DNA of 64,000 nt, from positions 1 through 64,000 of the forward strand of contig CAVQKQ010000015.1 in the NCBI GenBank assembly GCA_963713085.1, written 5' to 3'. How positions within the stretch are numbered: the first letter of the stretch is position 1; each line of letters opens with the position of its first letter. This stretch comes from PFJX01 sp963713085. Lineage in GTDB: Bacteria; Pseudomonadota; Gammaproteobacteria; Burkholderiales; Thiobacillaceae. A program made the position numbers and the translations under genes. Under the pieces are notes generated by a model. It searched no databases and was not told where the DNA came from. It saw only the letters and a program-made list of their open reading frames with translations. Below, piece by piece: positions 9,380 to 18,131 of the stretch.

Positions 9380-10834
9380 GACGGAACGGTATCGTCCTTG
9401 CTTGTCTTATCGGCCTGCTCGCGCTGCTGGCGAGCGGCGCAACACTGGCCGACCTGCCCGCGCCGGTGGCCGACGCGCTGAAGCAGGCGGGCATCCCCGA
9501 TACCCATGTGGCGGTACTGGTGCAGGACCTGGACGGATCCCCGCCCCTGGTCGACCACGGTTCCGCCCGGTCCTTCAACCCCGCCTCGGTGATGAAGCTG
9601 CTGACCACTTTGGCCGCCCTGGACAGCCTGGGCCCCGCCTACACGTTCAAGACCCGGGTGCTGGTGGACGGCGCGGTTGCGGATGGCGTCCTGCAAGGCG
9701 ATCTCATCCTCCAGGGCGGCGGGGACCCGGCCCTCACCCAGGAGCGTTTTTGGCTGCTGTTGCGGGAGCTGTATGCCAGGGGGATACACGAGATCCGCGG
9801 CGATGTGCTCATCGACAACAGCCTCTATGCCGTGGAGCCCGCCGATCCCGGGGCCTTCGATCAGGCGCCCTTGCGCCCTTACAACGCCCAGCCGGCCCCC
9901 CTGCTGGTCAACTTCAACACCCTGTCGCTACGTCTGAGCGCCGATGACAAGGGCGTGAAGCTGCGCGTGGACCCGGTGCCCCCGAACGGCGCACCGCCAT
10001 TGGTCAATCAACTCCAGCTCACGGATGGCCCGTGCAACGGCTGGAGCGATCAGATCGAGACCCGTCGTGAAAACGGCGATCTGGTAGTGAGCGGGCAGTA
10101 CGCCAGATCCTGCGGGGATCAGACCCTGGCCTTGAACCTGCTTTCACCGGTGGAGACCGTGGCCAGCCTGTTCGTCGACGATTGGAAGGCGCTGGGCGGC
10201 GGCTCTGACCGGTCGCGTCCATGCCGGCGTGGCCGGCGCGGATGCGCGGCTGCTGATGGAGTTCGATTCGGAGCCGTTGTCCCAACTGGTGCGGAGCGTC
10301 AACAAGTTCAGCAACAACGTCATGGCCAAGATGCTGTTGCTCGATCTGGGCGCTGAACGCTTCGGCGCCCCGGCCACCTGGAGCAAAGGCATTCGGGCGG
10401 TACGGACCTGGCTGGCGGAACAGGGCTTGACCATGCCGAAACTGGTGCTGGAAAACGGCTCGGGCCTCTCCCGGATCGCGCGCATCTCAGCAGCTTCCCT
10501 GGCTAGCCTGCTGCGATTTGCCGCAAACCGGCCGGTCTACTATGAATTCGCCGCCAGCCTCCCCGCCGTGGGCCTGGAGGGGACCCAGAAGCACCGCATG
10601 AATGGTTCTCCGGTGTCGGGCCAGGCCTGGCTCAAGAGCGGCAGCCTGAACGGGGTGCGTAATCTGGCCGGCTACGTGCTCGGCCCGGAAGGCCATCGCC
10701 GTATCGTCGTATTTTTGATCAATCATGACAGGGCGACGGCAGCGGGCAAGGCCCAGGATGCGCTGATGGAGTGGGTGGTAAAAACACCATCGCCAGGGTT
10801 GTCGCATAACAATAATCCAGTATGTAAGCAATAA
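9376..10834 (+). pseudogene. dacB: D-alanyl-D-alanine carboxypeptidase/endopeptidase (PBP4), frameshifted
   Basis: Periplasmic penicillin-binding protein 4 family, which trims peptidoglycan peptides. Translation likely starts at TTG 9376, coupled to tviC, giving a signal peptide (MRRNGIVLACLIGLLALLAS). The active-site SxxK is Ser71-Lys74 (PASVMKLLTT). Reading must shift +1 at about 10195-10201, in the run GGGCGGCGG, after WKALGG. It then continues as ALTGRVHAGVAGADARLLM, with the second motif SVNKFSNN and the KSG box in WLKSGSLNG. Joined length is about 485 residues, normal for DacB. All three catalytic motifs survive, so one corrected base would restore the enzyme. Confidence 0.9.
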
Positions 10835-10835
10835 C

Positions 10836-11019
10836 TTATACACAATGGGGTACGGGATTGACGCATTGTTCCCGGGCAACAGCATCGCCATTTGGCATTG
10901 TGTAACATCATGATTTTTATGTGTAAAGCAGCTGCACGTTTTTTGGGCCGGTCGGCTAAATAGGCGTTTCTTAAGTCTTTTTACATTTCGACAAGGTCTT
11001 TTCCACATAGTTATCAACA
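10836..11019. other. AT-rich spacer with DnaA-box-like 9-mers
   Basis: The 259-base gap between dacB and priA is clearly AT-richer than its surroundings. It holds TTATACACA (10836-10844, exact match to TTATNCACA), TTTTCCACA (10999-11007) and TTATCAACA (11011-11019), the last two each one base from TTATCCACA and only 3 bases apart. The pattern resembles a replication-origin or DnaA-regulated region. No dnaA, dnaN, gidA or parA is in the window, so an origin is not shown. It may instead be a DnaA-controlled promoter for priA. Confidence 0.35.
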
Positions 11020-11093
11020 GCTTTAGTGGACAATCTTAAAAGCTGCTTACAGGCCGGCTAGTTCGTTAGTACTTCTTCGAATCGACTTTAACT

Positions 11094-13295
11094 TTGACCA
11101 CTAACGCACCGTCAGGTTTTCCACCCAGAATCGCCAGGGTTGCGCTGGATACTCCCCTTGACAGATTGTTCGATTACCTGGCCGGTGATGCCGTTTACGA
11201 CGACATCGGTCGGCGCGTGGAGGTCTCCTTCGGGCGTCGCATCCAGGTGGGGGTGCTGGTGGAGCTGGCGATCGATTCGGAGCTGCCTCCGGAGAGTTTG
11301 AAACCGATCCGGACCATCGACCGGACTACCCCGCCCCTGCCCGGGGATCTCCTCGAATTGGCCCGCTTCGCGTCGAGTTATTACCACCACCCACTGGGCG
11401 CGGTGCTGGCATCCCTGCTGCCTCCCGCCTTGCGCAGGGCACAAACCAAACCCCGTCCATTACCACCCGATGGCTATGTCCTGAGCGAGGCAGGATGGGA
11501 ACGGGTCGCGGAAATCAGCGCCCGCGCTCCGGTTCAGCATGCCCTGGCGCGACGAGTCCTGGCAGGACCCCTGCGCCGAGCGGCGTTGGGCGGAAACGAA
11601 CGATCGCTGGTACGGGATTGGTTGCAACGGGGTTGGCTGCTGCCCCTCTCCCAGGCAGAAACATTGGACATTCCCGAGGCAATTCCGGGGCTCACCGAGG
11701 AGCAGTCCGCCGCGGTGGCGGCAGTTAGTGATGCCGGTCCGGGGTTTGCCCCCTGGCTGTTGCATGGCGTCACCGGCAGCGGCAAGACTGAGGTCTATCT
11801 TCGCCTGGTGGCGGATGCCCTGGCCCGGGGCAGGCAGGCCCTGGTGCTGGTGCCCGAGATCCATCTCACGCCGCAACTCACCGAAAGGTTCCAACGGCGC
11901 TTTCCGGGACGCCGCCTGGTGAGCCTGCACAGCGGCCTGGCCGAGGGGGAACGGCGCCGGGGTTGGCTGGAGGCCCTGGCAGGACGCGCGGATATCATCC
12001 TGGGAACCCGCCTGGCGGTATTCGCGCCCATGCCACGCCCCGGCCTCATCGTGGTGGACGAGGAGCACGACAGCTCCTACAAGCAGTTGGAAGGCATGCG
12101 CTATTCCGCCCGGGACGTGGCGGTCTGGCGCGCCCGGGAAGCGGCGGTGCCGGTGATCCTGGGGTCCGCAACTCCGGCCCTGGAATCCTGGCGCAATGCC
12201 CAGGAGGGGCGCTATCGTCTTTTGACCCTGTCACGGCGGGCCCATGCCCAGGCTGCATTGCCAGCCGTTCGCCTGGTGGACAGCCGCACGGATCGGCCGC
12301 AACAGGGCCTGACCGCCGCCCTGTTGGATGCGCTTGGCAATTGCCTGGAACGGGGTGAGCAAAGCCTGGTATTCATCAACCGGCGCGGCTATGCCCCCAC
12401 CCTGCTGTGCAACGGCTGCGGCCATGTCTTCCCCTGTCCGCGTTGTTCCGCCCATCTGGTCCTGCACCGCAATCGGGCCGGGTATCGCCTGGTCTGCCAC
12501 CATTGCGGCCTGATCGCCCGGCCTCCCGAGGCCTGTCCGGAATGCGGCAATGTGGACCTGCGTCCGGCCGGCCAGGGCACCCAGAGGGTGGAGGAGTCCT
12601 TGGCGGAGCGCTTTCCCCAAGCCCGCATCCTGCGGGTTGACCGGGACACGGCGGCGCGCAAGGGGGCCTTCGCCGACATGCGCGACCGGGTGGCGGCGCG
12701 GGAGGTGGACATCCTGGTGGGGACCCAGATCGTCGCCAAGGGTCATGACTTTCCCCATCTCACCCTGGTGGGTGTGGTGGGGGCCGACCAGGCCCTGGTG
12801 TCGCCGGATTTCCGCGCCACGGAGCGCTTGTTCTCCCAGCTCATGCAGGTGGCGGGGCGGGCCGGTCGGGCGGAGCGGGCCGGCCAGGTGCTGATCCAGA
12901 CCGCCTATCCCAACCATCCCCTGTACCAGGCCGTGATTCGCCACGATTACGCCGGATTCGCCAAACAGGCGCTGCTGGAGCGGCGCGCGGCGGATTTTCC
13001 ACCCTTTGCCAGTCAGGTCCTGTTGCGTGCCGAGGCGCGCGAAGAAGAGGCGGCCCTTGGGTTTCTCTTTGCCGCCCGCGAGGCGGGTCGAGGGCTTAAT
13101 CGCGGGATTTCGATTTTCGACCCGGTGCCGGCCCTGATGGCCCGGGTCGCCAACCGCCACCGGGCCCAGTTGCTGATCCAGTCCGCTTCCCGCGGACGGC
13201 TGCAGCGCTTCCTGGGAAAATGGTTGCCCCTGCTGGCCAACATTCCGGCCAAGGGGATACGTTGGGTCCTGGACGTGGACCCGATCGACGTGTGA
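11094..13295 (+). CDS. priA: Primosomal protein N' (replication restart helicase)
   Basis: 3'-5' superfamily 2 helicase that reloads the replisome at stalled forks. The 733 residues run in the usual order. First is the N-terminal 3'-DNA-binding domain (ARVALDTPLDRLFDYLAG). Walker A HGVTGSGKTE is at about 223-232 and the DEAH-type box DEEHDSSYKQ at about 322. A zinc-binding insert at about 439-485 has the Cys pairs CNGCG, CPRC, CHHCG and CPECG. Motifs V and VI include QVAGRAGRAERAG. No ATG precedes the conserved N-terminus; the TTG at 11094 is the best start, since an in-frame stop lies about nine codons upstream. Confidence 0.96.
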   Translation: MTTNAPSGFPPRIARVALDTPLDRLFDYLAGDAVYDDIGRRVEVSFGRRIQVGVLVELAIDSELPPESLKPIRTIDRTTPPLPGDLLELARFASSYYHHPLGAVLASLLPPALRRAQTKPRPLPPDGYVLSEAGWERVAEISARAPVQHALARRVLAGPLRRAALGGNERSLVRDWLQRGWLLPLSQAETLDIPEAIPGLTEEQSAAVAAVSDAGPGFAPWLLHGVTGSGKTEVYLRLVADALARGRQALVLVPEIHLTPQLTERFQRRFPGRRLVSLHSGLAEGERRRGWLEALAGRADIILGTRLAVFAPMPRPGLIVVDEEHDSSYKQLEGMRYSARDVAVWRAREAAVPVILGSATPALESWRNAQEGRYRLLTLSRRAHAQAALPAVRLVDSRTDRPQQGLTAALLDALGNCLERGEQSLVFINRRGYAPTLLCNGCGHVFPCPRCSAHLVLHRNRAGYRLVCHHCGLIARPPEACPECGNVDLRPAGQGTQRVEESLAERFPQARILRVDRDTAARKGAFADMRDRVAAREVDILVGTQIVAKGHDFPHLTLVGVVGADQALVSPDFRATERLFSQLMQVAGRAGRAERAGQVLIQTAYPNHPLYQAVIRHDYAGFAKQALLERRAADFPPFASQVLLRAEAREEEAALGFLFAAREAGRGLNRGISIFDPVPALMARVANRHRAQLLIQSASRGRLQRFLGKWLPLLANIPAKGIRWVLDVDPIDV

Positions 13296-13311
13296 CTTTC
13301 CAGGCTCGATA

Positions 13312-13335
13312 AAATGGCCGCATATGCGGCCATTT
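13312..13335. terminator. Bidirectional hairpin between priA and dksA
   Basis: Perfect 10-bp inverted repeat AAATGGCCGC / GCGGCCATTT around the loop ATAT. The A run on one side and T run on the other let it act as a rho-independent terminator for both convergent genes. Confidence 0.8.
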
Positions 13336-13352
13336 CACTCGGGAAGTGACAC

Positions 13353-14318
13353 TCAATCCGCGAACAGTTTTTCCAGGCGCTCGTGTTTTTCCTGGGCCTC
13401 GATGGAAAGTTCGGCGGTGGGGCGGGCCAGCAGGCGGGGGATGCCGATGGGATCGCCGGTCTCCAGGCAGTAACCGTAGGAGCCGTCCTCGATCCGAGCC
13501 AGGGCCGAATTGATCTTCTTCAGCAGTTTGCGTTCCCGGTCGCGCACCCGCTGTTCCAACATGTTTTCCTCTTCCACGGTGGCCCGGTCGTTGGGGTCGG
13601 CGAAGACCTCGTTTTCCTTAAGGTGCTCACCGGTTTCCCGGGCGTTTTCCAGGATTTCGCTGCGTGTGGCTTCCAGCTTGGCCTTGAAGAAGGCGAGCTG
13701 GGCATCGTTCATGTAGTCGTTCTCGGACATGACCAGCACGTCGGCATCGGTGAGGAGCGCGCCCTTATAAGCCTTGCCCGGCTTGGCGGGGCTGGGTTTC
13801 GTGGCCGGCTTGGCCGAGGTCTTGGCAGGAGATTTGGTTTCTGAGGATTTCATAACTTTGTGTGGGGGTTGCTTGATCGCCGGTTTGGGCACGTGAGACT
13901 TGGCCGGTGGCGGTTGTTTGGCGGCTGGCTTGGCGCTCGCCTTGGCGGGCGCGGTTGCCTTGGCCGCCGGCGTCGGCTTTTTTGCCGGCGCGGGTTTCGC
14001 GGCGGCAGGTTTGGCGACTGGCACCGGTTTCTTTGCCGCGGCTTTGACGGGCGTGGCCTTGGCTTTGGTGGGCACGGCCTTGGCTTTGGTGGGCACGGCT
14101 TTGGCTTTGACAGGGGAGGGCTTGGCTTTGGCAGGCACAACCTTGGCCTTGGCGGGCACGGACTTGGTTTTGGCTTCGGCCTTGGCCGGTGTCGCCGGCT
14201 TCGCCGTAACGGCCTTTTTGATAGGCGCCTTGGCCGGGCTGGCCTTGGTCATGGTTTTCGCGGCTTTGGCGTTGCTCGTCGCGGATTTGCTGGCCGGCTT
14301 CTTGGCTGCTGTTGCCAC
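13353..14318 (-). CDS. dksA: DksA-type RNA polymerase-binding factor with long Lys/Ala/Pro N-terminal extension
   Basis: The C-terminal 135 residues (about 187-321) are a DksA/TraR domain. The coiled-coil (MNDAQLAFFKAKLEATRSEI) is followed by a zinc-finger fold reduced to one Cys (YGYCLETGDPIGIPRLLARP), the normal betaproteobacterial form. Such proteins bind the RNA polymerase secondary channel and work with ppGpp. The first 186 residues are low-complexity, rich in Lys, Ala and Pro, with tandem units such as KAVPTKAKAVPTKAKATPVK, much like histone H1 or AlgP tails. Translation starts at GTG 14318 behind a strong GGAGGGA. The extension may bind DNA or polyanions; this is inference. Confidence 0.92.
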   Translation of the reverse strand: MATAAKKPASKSATSNAKAAKTMTKASPAKAPIKKAVTAKPATPAKAEAKTKSVPAKAKVVPAKAKPSPVKAKAVPTKAKAVPTKAKATPVKAAAKKPVPVAKPAAAKPAPAKKPTPAAKATAPAKASAKPAAKQPPPAKSHVPKPAIKQPPHKVMKSSETKSPAKTSAKPATKPSPAKPGKAYKGALLTDADVLVMSENDYMNDAQLAFFKAKLEATRSEILENARETGEHLKENEVFADPNDRATVEEENMLEQRVRDRERKLLKKINSALARIEDGSYGYCLETGDPIGIPRLLARPTAELSIEAQEKHERLEKLFAD

Positions 14319-14388
14319 GCTCGATCCCTCCGTCAGAAAGACTGCGCAATAAAATTTAGCGGCGGATTATGCCATGTTCACGCCAGAG

Positions 14389-15465
14389 TCAAACCTTATA
14401 TAGACCGAAGGGGTCCTCGGGATCGATGCCGTCCATGAAGGGCAGGTGCCGATCACGGTGGGTAAGCTGGTACATGCAGCCCATCCAGTTGCCGATCACG
14501 CCCTCGGCCGTATCGTGCCAGGTATTGTCCAGGTTGTTCGCCACCAGGGCCTCGGGGAACTCGGGCAGGGATTCGCCCCCCCGCGCGGCCGCCAGCAGCC
14601 GGTTGCGCCATTCCAGGAGGACGGCCTGTTCGTGGCGCGGCACGTAATTGGCAGGAAAGGGCGGAAACCCGGGTAGCCGGCTCTGGGCGTGGAGCAGGGC
14701 GTCGCGCTTGTATTCCTTGAGCAAGGAGATGGTGTCGTATTCGGGATGGCCCTGGAAAAAGACCATGCGCAGGCCATCATGGCTGGTGGCCAGGTGCACA
14801 CCCACTTCCTCGCTTTCCACCAGTACGCGCAGGCCCGCCGCCTCGAACTGGGCCCGTGAGACATCGTTCCAGCGTGAGTGGGGCACGTCGAAGCGGGTGT
14901 TCACGTCCGCCACCAGGGGGTGATGCTTGTCCACCACCCGGTGGGAGAACACGCCCCAGCGCTTGCGGGGTTGCCGGACCCGGGGCTGGCCGTAGCGGAA
15001 GTGCAGGACGGCGTGGGTGGCCAGGCAGGACAGCAGGGTGGTGGTGACGTTCTCCCAGGCCCAGGCGATCACCTCCCCCAGGGGCTGCCAGAACGGCTCC
15101 AGCGAGAGATCTTCGCCGGTGACGTTGGCGCCGGTGATGATGAGGGCGTCGAGGCCGTCCCGGCGGATCCGCTCGAAGGGCTCATAGAAGCGGGCGATAT
15201 GGGCCGCCGCCTTCTTGCCCCGGGGAATGGCGTCCAGGGTGAAGGGGTGGACGTAGAACTGGGCGATGGGGTTGCTCTCCCCCACCAGGCGGAAAAACTG
15301 GCGTTCCGTGGCCTCCAGGGCGGCATCCGGCATCATGTTAAGCAGGCCGATGTGCAGTTCCCGTATGTCCTGGTTGGCCGCGCGCTCGGCCGGCAGCACG
15401 ATGGTGGTGCCCTCCTCCCGCAGGCGCTGGAGGGTAGGCAGTTCGTTGTGGGCGACCAGTGGCAT
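14389..15465 (-). CDS. metA: Homoserine O-succinyltransferase
   Basis: MetA-type enzyme that acylates homoserine, the first committed step of methionine synthesis, in the cytoplasm. It is the glutamine-amidotransferase-like fold, not the alpha/beta-hydrolase MetX. The nucleophile is Cys147 (LLSCLATHA), with His240 and Glu242 in FFQGHPEYD. Substrate-binding residues lie in IGLLNMMPDAALEATERQF. The length of 358 residues is longer than the E. coli enzyme (about 309), with the extra residues mainly at the C-terminus (DPEDPFGLYKV). The acyl donor (succinyl or acetyl) cannot be told from the motifs seen. It lies 13 bases after the ATPase gene, likely one transcript. Confidence 0.93.
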   Translation of the reverse strand: MPLVAHNELPTLQRLREEGTTIVLPAERAANQDIRELHIGLLNMMPDAALEATERQFFRLVGESNPIAQFYVHPFTLDAIPRGKKAAAHIARFYEPFERIRRDGLDALIITGANVTGEDLSLEPFWQPLGEVIAWAWENVTTTLLSCLATHAVLHFRYGQPRVRQPRKRWGVFSHRVVDKHHPLVADVNTRFDVPHSRWNDVSRAQFEAAGLRVLVESEEVGVHLATSHDGLRMVFFQGHPEYDTISLLKEYKRDALLHAQSRLPGFPPFPANYVPRHEQAVLLEWRNRLLAAARGGESLPEFPEALVANNLDNTWHDTAEGVIGNWMGCMYQLTHRDRHLPFMDGIDPEDPFGLYKV

Positions 15466-15478
15466 GTCCGACTCCGAT

Positions 15479-16330
15479 TCAGCTCGCCGCGGTGCGGGCG
15501 ATGGCCGTTTCCACCAGGGCCAGGAAGTCCGCCTCGCCCTTCACCTGGGCCACCTCCTGGGAGGTCACGGTATAACCATGCCGGGCGATGGCCTCGTAGC
15601 GCGGAACCCGCGAGTGGAACAGGCGCGGAAACACCCAGCGTGTGAAATCGTTGGGCCGCACCTGGGCGATATAGTCCAGCCCCTTTTCCGCCATATAGAC
15701 CGGAAGGTGTTCGGCTAGGAAGGCGGGTCGGTAATAGAGGGGTTTGGGATCGGACTGGGCGCGGCGGATCAGGGTGTCTTCCTCTTCCTTGGTTGTTACC
15801 TGGATATAGAGGATGAGGGTGTGCTCGGCCAGAAGGTCGATGACGGAGTCGTCCTCCAGTTCGCACAGGCTGCCGCCCACGTCGTTGACGAAATGGTCGT
15901 AGCCGTAGATCTCCTGGGCCTTGCGAATGAACTCCGGCACGTCCTTCATGGCGGCGATCTCGCCCTCCCGGTACAGGGCCTGGCGCCGGCTGAATTCGTT
16001 CAGGGAAAGGCCGTCGAAGTCGGGATCTCCCAGCTTGCCGACGAAAGACAGCACCGGCCCCAGGTCGGTGATCTTGATGTTGTTGCGGATGTCGATCCAG
16101 TCGTTGCGCAGCAGTTCGCGCAGAAAGGGCACCTGCATGGCCTGATGCTTGATCAGGTCCAGGATGGGTTCGTCCAGGTAGCGGGTGCCGATGCGGTAGT
16201 CGCCGGAAAAATGGAACCAGTCATGGCGCCGCAGCAGGGAAGATATATAGGTCTTGCCCACGCCGGACATCCCCAGCAGGGTGATCTTCTTGCGGTCCCA
16301 GGCGCGGAAACTGTCGGTGGTGAATTTCAT
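15479..16330 (-). CDS. P-loop ATPase/kinase-like protein of unknown function
   Basis: A 283-residue cytoplasmic protein. The ATG at 16330 (MKFTTDSFRAWDRKKITLLG) is chosen because the P-loop GMSGVGKT then falls near residue 25; the open frame upstream has no coding character. No other kinase signature is certain. VNDVGGSLCELEDD and LILYIQVTTKEEED could supply the base-binding and Walker B-like strands. It is directly upstream of metA and co-directional. I do not recognise a characterised homologue. A nucleotide- or metabolite-kinase-like role is only a guess. Confidence 0.75.
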   Translation of the reverse strand: MKFTTDSFRAWDRKKITLLGMSGVGKTYISSLLRRHDWFHFSGDYRIGTRYLDEPILDLIKHQAMQVPFLRELLRNDWIDIRNNIKITDLGPVLSFVGKLGDPDFDGLSLNEFSRRQALYREGEIAAMKDVPEFIRKAQEIYGYDHFVNDVGGSLCELEDDSVIDLLAEHTLILYIQVTTKEEEDTLIRRAQSDPKPLYYRPAFLAEHLPVYMAEKGLDYIAQVRPNDFTRWVFPRLFHSRVPRYEAIARHGYTVTSQEVAQVKGEADFLALVETAIARTAAS

Positions 16331-16388
16331 CGGTTGAATGTGATTGCGTTGAACGAGTGCCCAAGTGTGCCCGACTGTCCGGGCCCTG

Positions 16389-17459
16389 TCAGGCGGGCTG
16401 CGACAACGTTGGCAAATTCCCCTCTGCCGCCGCCCGGGTGAAATCCTCCAGCAGCTTTTTGACAAAGGCTTCGTCCAGGTCGGTGGTGATGAAGACGAAA
16501 CGGCTGCGCCGGTCCTCATCCGGCCAGAAGACAAGTTCCACGGGTGGGTAGAGGATGTGCTGGACCCCATGCAGGACCACCGGACCGGTCTTGCCCCGGA
16601 CATTGACCAGGGCCTTCATGCGCAGCAGGTTTTTCGGCCGGAAGGCCTGGAGCATCTCCAGGGCGGAAAGCACGCCGGCCCACTCCAGGGGCTCGTCGAA
16701 GCTCAGGCTGAAGCTGCGGATCCGGTCGTCGTGGTGCGGCGCCCGGGAAGGCTCGGCCTTGCCGCCCAAGCGCCCCCCGCTGGCGGGCCGGTAACGTTGC
16801 GCTGCCAGCCAACGGGCCACGTCGGGATGCCTGGTCCTGGGATCGAACAGTCCCAGGTCCAGGACCAGGGCGGGGTCGATCTCCCCCTGAACCACCCGAT
16901 GCATGGGCGCGGCCGGGTTCAATCGCGCCAGGCGCGCTTCCAGCCCGGCGAGCGCTTCGGCCGCCGCCAGATCGGACTTGGTGATGAGCAGGCGGTCCGC
17001 CATCGCCACCTGGCGCAGCGCTTCCCCATGGTCGTCCAACTGTTGTGCGCCGAACATCGCATCCACGGTGGTCACCACCCCGTCCAGGCGGTGGCGGGCG
17101 GCGATCCAGCGTTCGTTGAGCAGGGTGTCAAGGATGGGTGCCGGGTCGGCGATGCCGGTGGTCTCGATTAGAATGCGCTGGTAGGGCGGCACACTGCCGG
17201 CCGAGCGGGACATGTACAGGTTCTTCAGGGTCGGGGCCAATGCACCCTGGACCTGGCAGCACACGCAGCCGCCGGCAAGCAGGGCCAGGGGGCCCTGGGT
17301 CTCTTCCAGCAGTTGGTGATCCAGTCCGATCTCACCGAACTCGTTCATCACCACGGCGGTCAGGGGCCGCCGGCGCAGCAGGTGGTTCAGCAGGGTGGTC
17401 TTGCCGCTACCGAGAAAACCGGTCAGGAGTGTGACCGGCAGGGCGGATTCGGGACTCAT
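16389..17459 (-). CDS. CobW/COG0523-family GTP-dependent metallochaperone
   Basis: G3E-type GTPase, likely inserting or trafficking a metal such as zinc. The ATG at 17459 (MSPESALPVTLLTGFLGSGK) puts Walker A GFLGSGKTT near the N-terminus; another ATG nine codons earlier is possible. The metal-binding hallmark GGCVCCQV (CxCC) follows, then Walker B-like IETTGIADPAP and the guanine-specificity motif TKSD. A C-terminal CobW_C domain is present (from about residue 235). A short His/Asp patch, APHHDDR, precedes it. No cobalamin or nitrile hydratase genes are nearby. It is divergent from the CZB gene. Confidence 0.9.
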   Translation of the reverse strand: MSPESALPVTLLTGFLGSGKTTLLNHLLRRRPLTAVVMNEFGEIGLDHQLLEETQGPLALLAGGCVCCQVQGALAPTLKNLYMSRSAGSVPPYQRILIETTGIADPAPILDTLLNERWIAARHRLDGVVTTVDAMFGAQQLDDHGEALRQVAMADRLLITKSDLAAAEALAGLEARLARLNPAAPMHRVVQGEIDPALVLDLGLFDPRTRHPDVARWLAAQRYRPASGGRLGGKAEPSRAPHHDDRIRSFSLSFDEPLEWAGVLSALEMLQAFRPKNLLRMKALVNVRGKTGPVVLHGVQHILYPPVELVFWPDEDRRSRFVFITTDLDEAFVKKLLEDFTRAAAEGNLPTLSQPA

Positions 17460-17577
17460 GGCAACTCGGCTTGTGAAAGTGTGCATTATAAAAATCCGTG
17501 CGGTTTCGTATTACCGTGTCTCGGTCCGGGTGGTAAGGTAGCGCAGCCCTTCGAGGCATAATTAAAGGAGACGGATA

Positions 17578-18060
17578 ATGGGACTTTTCGACTGGTTCAA
17601 GGCGCTGGCCAGTGGCAAGGAGGCCGCAGAACCCACGCCTGCAGGCATTCCTGCCGCCGAGGATCCGGATTCCGGCATGATTGCAGGCCTGGATTTCAAG
17701 GGGGCGATCAATGCTCACATGGCCTGGAAGGTCCGGCTGGAGAAATGCATCAGCGGCGGGAATGAAGAGAATTTGCATGTCGAAGCGATAAGCCGCGACG
17801 ATCAGTGCGTCCTGGGCAAGTGGATTCATGGACCAGGCGGTCAGAAGTTCGGCTCAATGCGGGAATTCCAGGAAATGAAAATGGAGCACATGCGTTTCCA
17901 TCTGAGCGCGGGCGATGTTCTATCCTGCTGCCTGGCGGGAGATGCCGAGGGGGCCTTGGAAAAACTGAGGACCGGCGAGTACGTGCGTGCCTCTTCCCGG
18001 GTAAAGCTGCACCTCTCGCGCCTGTATGTCCAACTGACCGACCAGCCGTCCACCCCCTGA
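17578..18060 (+). CDS. CZB (chemoreceptor zinc-binding) domain protein
   Basis: A 160-residue soluble protein with a stand-alone CZB domain. The conserved zinc ligands are visible: His in NAHMAWKVRL, Cys in the CVLGKWIHG motif with its His, and a His in EHMRFHLSAG. These domains sense zinc or hypochlorous acid and usually sit on chemoreceptors or diguanylate cyclases. Here the first 40 residues have no membrane segment or signalling domain, so it may act in trans. A strong AAAGGAG lies 8 bases before the ATG. The neighbouring CobW-type GTPase also suggests zinc handling, but the two genes are divergent. Confidence 0.85.
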   Translation: MGLFDWFKALASGKEAAEPTPAGIPAAEDPDSGMIAGLDFKGAINAHMAWKVRLEKCISGGNEENLHVEAISRDDQCVLGKWIHGPGGQKFGSMREFQEMKMEHMRFHLSAGDVLSCCLAGDAEGALEKLRTGEYVRASSRVKLHLSRLYVQLTDQPSTP

Positions 18061-18131
18061 CGTCGCGGCCCGGGAGGCCCCCGGTCGGGACGCGCTTGCA
18101 AGTAGAATAGGGCTCCCCTCAGGACTCACCC

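Noticed and set aside
13400..13480. Loss of three zinc-finger Cys in DksA as a defect
   Set aside because: Betaproteobacterial DksA proteins normally keep one Cys with the ETG...GxxRLLARPTA pattern, so this is the lineage norm.
13860..14240. Repeated GGCTTTGGC units as a CRISPR-like or tandem repeat array
   Set aside because: They are codon repeats of the Lys/Ala/Pro extension of DksA, with no spacers of constant length.
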